A DNA stretch of 64,000 nt, taken from Anoplopoma fimbria (lineage: Eukaryota; Chordata; Actinopteri; Perciformes; Anoplopomatidae). The first letter of the stretch is position 1, and each line of letters begins with the position of its first letter. The position numbers and the translations under genes were made by a program. Location: contig NC_072460.1 of NCBI RefSeq assembly GCF_027596085.1, positions 12,468,326-12,532,325 of the forward strand. Direction: 5' to 3'. The notes under the pieces were generated by a model. That model was not told the DNA's origin, searched no databases, and saw nothing but the letters and a program-made list of their open reading frames with translations. Of this stretch, positions 59,132-64,000 are shown piece after piece.

Positions 59132-60683
59132 AGGTAGGTTAGGAGAGAGAATGGAGTCCACTGATATGACTCCCTTTTGCGATCCTCCAATGTGACTAAT
59201 GCGAAAAAAGTGTTCATACTAGCTACAGGCTACAAGTCATTTTCAATGGAAGCCGGTGACATAAAGCTGCAAACTGGCGGCAAACGCTTGTCGCTGTGTG
59301 AAGGGCGTGATGCGCTACAAATCAAAGTTGAGCTGATGATGAAAAACATATAGAACTTTGGCTTATAGTTCATTTCTCAACAGAGACTAGCAGAGATGAA
59401 GTGGTGGAAGCCAAAGCATCTCCTTTCATAGCTTGCTTCTCAGTCGGCTAATCAACAGATGCCCCTCTCGCTCTTAGCCATGCTATCAGAGTGAAGCTCA
59501 AGCTTAACAATATCGGTTTATGTCCCCCATAGGAGTGGAGGTTGTCAGATGCACCTGCTGTCGTGGTGTTTGACTTCAGGTGTTTTTCTTAGTGGGCCAA
59601 AGCACTCAAGCAGCAGAGAAAGACATGGAGACTGACAGAGGACTTTAAAACAAACTTTGGGAGCTTTTTCAAACACTAGGACAAGAGAGAAGGTAGGCTG
59701 AGAGGCAGTGTCACCAATATGAGGGTTGGCAGCTGTCGATACAGCAAGTGAACAATAGCAAGAAGGCAGGAGAAGAGAGAGCAGCCAGAATAACAATGTT
59801 GGGGAGTTTCTGACTGCGTGGGAGACAACCAATGATGTCAGAGATGATGGGATAAAAATATCTGAAGAATAGGTGTTTGACTCACATGGAGTGGGACATT
59901 ATACATACATAGGTTGGTTTAGTTGATTGGTATTGGTTATTGGTGACAAAGAAATCCATCTTTCTTTTCACCTCTGACCACCTTGTGCAAGACTTCTGCC
60001 TTTCAAGGACTAGAAATGGAGCCAAAACAATGACAGGCCTTGTGGTGGAGGGAAGACACTTTGGAGATGAGAGGCTGGAGGTAGTTGGCAGACAGGAGCT
60101 TTTTTTGGCAAGAAATGCTATAGTTAGAGTGCACAGTATAACTGCTCAGTCCCAATTTTAGCTCATATAGAGGAGGGGACATGAAGCCCAGACGAGAGCA
60201 AAGTACACCTTTTCAAGATTATAAACCATGTAAACCATGGATATTTAATCTCTATATAACTGGATCTATAACCTCTGTAAAGCAAACCTTACTAGCAGCA
60301 TCAATCTCTTAAAATTGATTTCTGTCAGTAATCTCATATTTTTATTTTTTTGTATATCACCATTTCTACCTTATAATGCACCATTACTCCAGATACAGTA
60401 GGTGTACAGTATGTAGTTGTTTTATTTCCCTCGAAAGATTCAACCCTTACCTTAAAGCCACTGTAGACAGTAACTTAACAATGAACTCTCATGAATTAGT
60501 CATCACTGAAGAAGATAAAGACATCAGTGAAACCTGAATTACCCTCCAGGAGCTTTCTGCAGCTACAATGTGATTTGTATTGGGAATTAACAATAGCTTG
60601 CTGTGCTGCTGTCTTTTCAATCTGGTAGATAATAAGCCATAATTAGGATGAATTATTGTGATTTTAAAAACTAAATTTCCCAT

Positions 60684-60765
60684 GGTGTCATTACAATCAG
60701 GCCAATGGGGAGACTTTGGTCAACTGGACCCAAAGTCTCCCCATTGGCCTGATTGTAATGACGCC
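60684..60765. repeat. Near-perfect hairpin, 36-bp arms
   Basis: Left arm 60684-60719 and right arm 60730-60765 are reverse complements with a single mismatch (T at 60686 against G at 60763). A 10-nt loop, TCAACTGGAC, separates them. The arms are not low-complexity (they include GGCCAATGGGGAGACTTTGG), so the pairing is not a compositional accident. No flanking direct repeats were noticed. Confidence 0.95.
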
Positions 60766-62423
60766 AATTATAGAGTTTGTCAAGCATACTGTTGAAACTC
60801 TGGCTGTGGGATAGAAACAGTTTATTGCTTTAGATAGCATAAGTGCAAAGAAAAGGAAAACGTTGACACAACTGATTTTGCATTGCACTGTTCGGTGATA
60901 CACATAATGTCACATGTCACATGTCAGAAAGTCTTAGAGGGTTTTATTCACATGCTCAAATTGGTTGTAAATTCTGTAAAATGTAATCTGAACTCAAGCT
61001 AAAAACAAACAAAAAATACAAATGTACTTATTACTAACAAATTCCAATAACATGATCTTAAAATAAAAGAGAAGAAAAAAGAAAGGAAACCCTCCATTCT
61101 CCCAGCCTTTAAAAAAACAACAGAAAATCCACCTAAAAAAGAATAAATATTATTTCTATAAGACTTTGCAACTTTTTTACTTTACAAGGTTTCATTTGTG
61201 GCAACTTTCGTTCAGCAAAAGAGACTAGTTGATGTCAGCAAACTGCAGACACGAATCCTAGAGCTGCTCCACATACAGTAAATAATGTAACAACCCCTGG
61301 GACATTATGACCGCAGCTTATCTGATGTGATATCTAAAAAAAGGCCTACATAGTCAGTCACTAATTCAGTTTTAAGGACTTACTCCAAATATTGTCATGT
61401 TGTGACACATCCTTTGCTCTAATCTTTCAGCTCAGGGACAAAGTTGTCTCTCTATGAAGATATTGAAGTAATTCACCAACATCAATAGAATGGCACGTGT
61501 TTTAGGGTGGATTTCTTCTGCGTATGGCTACAATGAAATAAGTGAGTAATTTGAAGTGCTGTCAGAAAAATGAGGCGAAAGGTATGATAACCTCAAAGAA
61601 ACTCAGATAACAGTCAATTGCATTTAGATATTATGTTTTAGCTCATGTTGAGTTGGGTTAATTAAATGTTTAACAGGGAAAATGACTCAAATGCCTCAGC
61701 AGTTTTTTTGCTATCATTAGGTGTTGAGAAATATTGTCATGAAGTCAGTTATTTGGAAATATATTGCACTAGTAGATCTGTGAATCAGTTTTAGACAGAG
61801 AACATGTGTCTTGTCATATGGGCTCTCTTTAATACAGACACTGTCTCCTGTCGGAGTGAAACTCATGTGTAGAGCACTGCATTAAGTCAAAAGCAGCGGG
61901 ACGAAGACTGTGCTGATTTAGGGACAATCTCTGTGTTTCCCATATGTTATTTGGACAGCCCAACCAAATTAATTTGCTCCCTCCCTGAATTATTATTATT
62001 AGTAGTTTTTGGTACATTTATCTATATCATGTTCTCCTTTCAAAAGTATGTGCAGATATTGAGTAGATGGTATCCTCCAGATTGATTAAAAATATCCCGT
62101 GGAATGATTTTCACAATATCAAGTAAACCTGTGCTATCTCTTAATCATGAGATCTCATAGCTGAGAGATCCAAAACGACCTGGATTACAAAACAAGTGAA
62201 AAAATATTCGCAAAGGTGCTAATATCTGCTTATCTAAGTTTCATTCAACTCTGAATCATTTATAGGTTTTCCTGATTCTTGGTCAAACGACATATGATTC
62301 CAGTAAGAAACCAGTCTTACTGTATACTGACAGGCATAAAGATTTATGTTTTATAGACTCAATGATCATTTAAATTATTAATCAATGATAAAAAAAAATC
62401 TCTTCAGCAAGTTTTATTCAATG

Positions 62424-62490
62424 GTGGGATGGATGGATGGATGGATGGATGGATGGATGGATGGACAATAGATAGATAGATAGATAAATA
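62424..62490. repeat. (GGAT)n and (GATA)n tetranucleotide tracts
   Basis: About ten GGAT units are followed by ACAATAGATAGATAGATAGA, a short GATA-type run. Confidence 0.9.
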
Positions 62491-63039
62491 GATGGATACT
62501 TAGAGGATAGAGGATACTTGTGAAGATAAGAAATTAAAAAAATAAAAACATTAAAAAGTCATACATTATAGATAATTACCTGGAATAAAATAAACTGAGA
62601 ATGTAAATGAAAAGCTAGGACCAACTCAACATGTAGCCTATTGAGTGTAAATGGTAAAATGTGCAATCGTGTAAATTATATGTATTTGAAATATGTGTAC
62701 TCACATAAAAAAAAAAAAGCTTAAACCCAAACAACATATTCTGTCAAAAGTATCAACAATTACTGTCAAGAAGTCGGTGTAGCCTGAGAGACAGCTTCAT
62801 TTGCATTATAACTGAATGAGTGGGTATCCCCTCGATGGCGCGTGGGCTGGTACTGTACGGAGCGCTTCGTTATCAATAAAGCTGTTAATCACGACAAAAG
62901 TATGATTCACTCACAGCATGAAGAAGAAAAAAAAACACAAACCACCATTTGTCAGCCAATCATGGCAGCTTAGTGACGAACTTCCTGGATACACTTTCTC
63001 GTTGGTCCCAGTCCCCTTATTAATGGGAAGGCTGTGTTT

Positions 63040-63520
63040 GCTCCCGCAGAGTCAACAGGGAGGACGCGGTCTGCGAGCGGAGACACACGCACACACGCAC
63101 ACACACGCACACACACACAGTCACAGTCACAATGGGAAGAAGGAGCAAAATATCTGCCCGAAGAAAGCTGTCGCACAGCTAGCGCGGTCGGAGCCAGATA
63201 AGAAAAGTATCTCCAAATGCTATTTACTGTGTGTTACGACTAGCCCAAGGACGTACGAGGCAGGCAAACACAGGCGAGCCCGGGGACGAGGTGCGGGATT
63301 TGGATGGCATCTGCCAGAGCCAGGGAAGGGCTGTTGGAAAAACCTAAAGAAACATGAGCTGGGAATACGTTTGGATATCATGTCTTGACTACAAAAGACT
63401 GATTATCCGCGGGTAACCTGCAGCGGCACGTCAGAAATAAAGGCCTCCTCTGATGGAGCACTGGGCTCTTTAATCCAGCCAGAAACCTCCCCGACAGGCA
63501 GCGACGAGCTACGGCAAAGG
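63040..63520 (+). promoter_or_regulatory. CpG-rich promoter and candidate first exon of a gene running off the right edge
   Basis: CpG frequency rises sharply (GGACGCGGTCTGCGAGCGG, GCTAGCGCGGTCGG, CGAGCCCGGGGACGAGG) over about 450 bp in otherwise CpG-poor sequence, with a short (CA/CG) run at 63084-63118. It ends at a donor-like AAAGG|GTGAGG (63521). The 156-codon open frame across it has no family resemblance and is probably 5' UTR. In human the neighbours of PTGES3 include NACA, ATP5F1B and BAZ2A, but nothing here identifies the gene. Confidence 0.4.
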
Positions 63521-63708
63521 GTGAGGTACGGAAGTAATGGAGAGGGAAGAAACACTCAGCTAAATGTTGACACGAAATGTATCAGAGTCTAAGATCATGT
63601 TGCGAAATCGCTGAATTTCCCTTTGCCTCTTGAGGTGACATGGCTCAGTCAATGTGATGTCGTTTGTTCCAGTCCTTCAGCTTTTCTTCCTCTCTTTCTG
63701 CTCAACAG

Positions 63709-63749
63709 GACTCTTTATTCACAATTGAAGGGATTTATGGGATCACAAG
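63709..63749 (+). other. Candidate short noncoding exon
   Basis: A strong pyrimidine-rich acceptor (CTCTCTTTCTGCTCAACAG, ending 63708) and a donor-like AAG|GTACTA (63750) bracket 41 nt. It could be the second 5' UTR exon of the gene whose promoter lies at 63040-63520. Confidence 0.3.
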
Positions 63750-64000
63750 GTACTATTTCAAACTAAATTAGTGTCACTGTTGTGTTTGCATGTGGCTGTC
63801 GGTGGGCTTTCGGGTTTATGACGGGGTTCAGTCCCCTTTGTTTACAGTCTGAATCTCTGAACAGCTGATGCGTCCTCAGCGATGCCGCGATGCTGCCTGT
63901 TGTATATTTCTTTGATGTGCTTCAGCCACCGCAAAGAGCAGCTGTGTTGAGATGTTATACTCTGTCAAGCACAGATGCACTTCAAACTAAACTACTGAAA

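Larger units (their letters stand above)
59132..62989. other. Intergenic region, no gene seen
   Basis: AT-rich noncoding sequence. It contains the hairpin at 60684-60765 and the GGAT/GATA repeats at 62424-62490. Part of 59150-59530 has the look of an old DNA-transposon fragment, but no terminal repeats were identified. Confidence 0.5.

Noticed and set aside
62918..63388. 156-codon frame near the right edge as a protein-coding gene
   Set aside because: It spans a Lys-rich A tract, a His-Thr repeat from (CA)n and CpG-island sequence, with no recognisable domain; it is more likely 5' UTR or promoter.

Overview
The window is nuclear DNA from a vertebrate, most likely a teleost fish. It has GT-AG introns in recognisable vertebrate genes, very long (GT)n/(CA)n microsatellites, LINE 3' tails of the kind common in fish genomes, and a gag relic of a fish-type Ty3/Gypsy element. 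No bacterial or viral gene organisation is seen. I could not run a search, so gene names rest on recognising protein families and on exon-by-exon reconstruction, with splice phases checked throughout.

Four protein-coding genes are well supported. (1) fignl2 (fidgetin-like 2, +): a 25-nt coding piece with the start codon at 2965-2989, a 10.2-kb intron, then one large coding exon at 13215-15259; 689 aa. (2) stat6 (+, 32477-42322): 19 coding exons joining in frame to 760 aa. (3) mip, the lens aquaporin AQP0 (-, 46875-48207): four exons, 263 aa. (4) ptges3, the Hsp90 co-chaperone p23 / cytosolic prostaglandin E synthase (-, 51946-54782): eight exons, 159 aa, with the start codon split by intron 1. 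A CpG-rich promoter-like stretch with a candidate first exon at the right edge (about 63050-63750, +) suggests a fifth gene that runs out of the window.

Layout: 1-17.8 kb is the fignl2 locus, with upstream sequence, a long intron carrying two large complementary dinucleotide repeats and candidate conserved noncoding elements, the main exon and its 3' UTR. 17.8-27.9 kb is gene-poor. It holds one strand-ambiguous candidate exon (about 19.6 kb), a 2.5-kb degenerate 25-bp satellite (about 21.0-23.5 kb) and LINE fragments. 27.9-43 kb is stat6, with a probable promoter near 28 kb. 43-48.7 kb is the mip locus, and 51-55.1 kb is ptges3 with a CpG-rich promoter carrying a heat-shock element. 55.2-62.9 kb is repeat-rich: an L2-type LINE tail, (CA)n, a (CCTG)n tract, an RNase H-bearing LINE relic, an LTR/PBS/gag relic with a SCAN-like segment, and a near-perfect 36-bp-arm hairpin.

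The four genes do not form one pathway: a microtubule-severing-type AAA protein, an IL-4/IL-13 signalling transcription factor, a lens water channel and an Hsp90 co-chaperone. They share synteny, since from memory all four human orthologues lie on 12q13. I found no convincing undescribed biological system. The best leads are structural: the hairpin, the inverted satellite, the intronic (GT)n/(CA)n pair, the split start codon and the unexplained exon near 19.6 kb.
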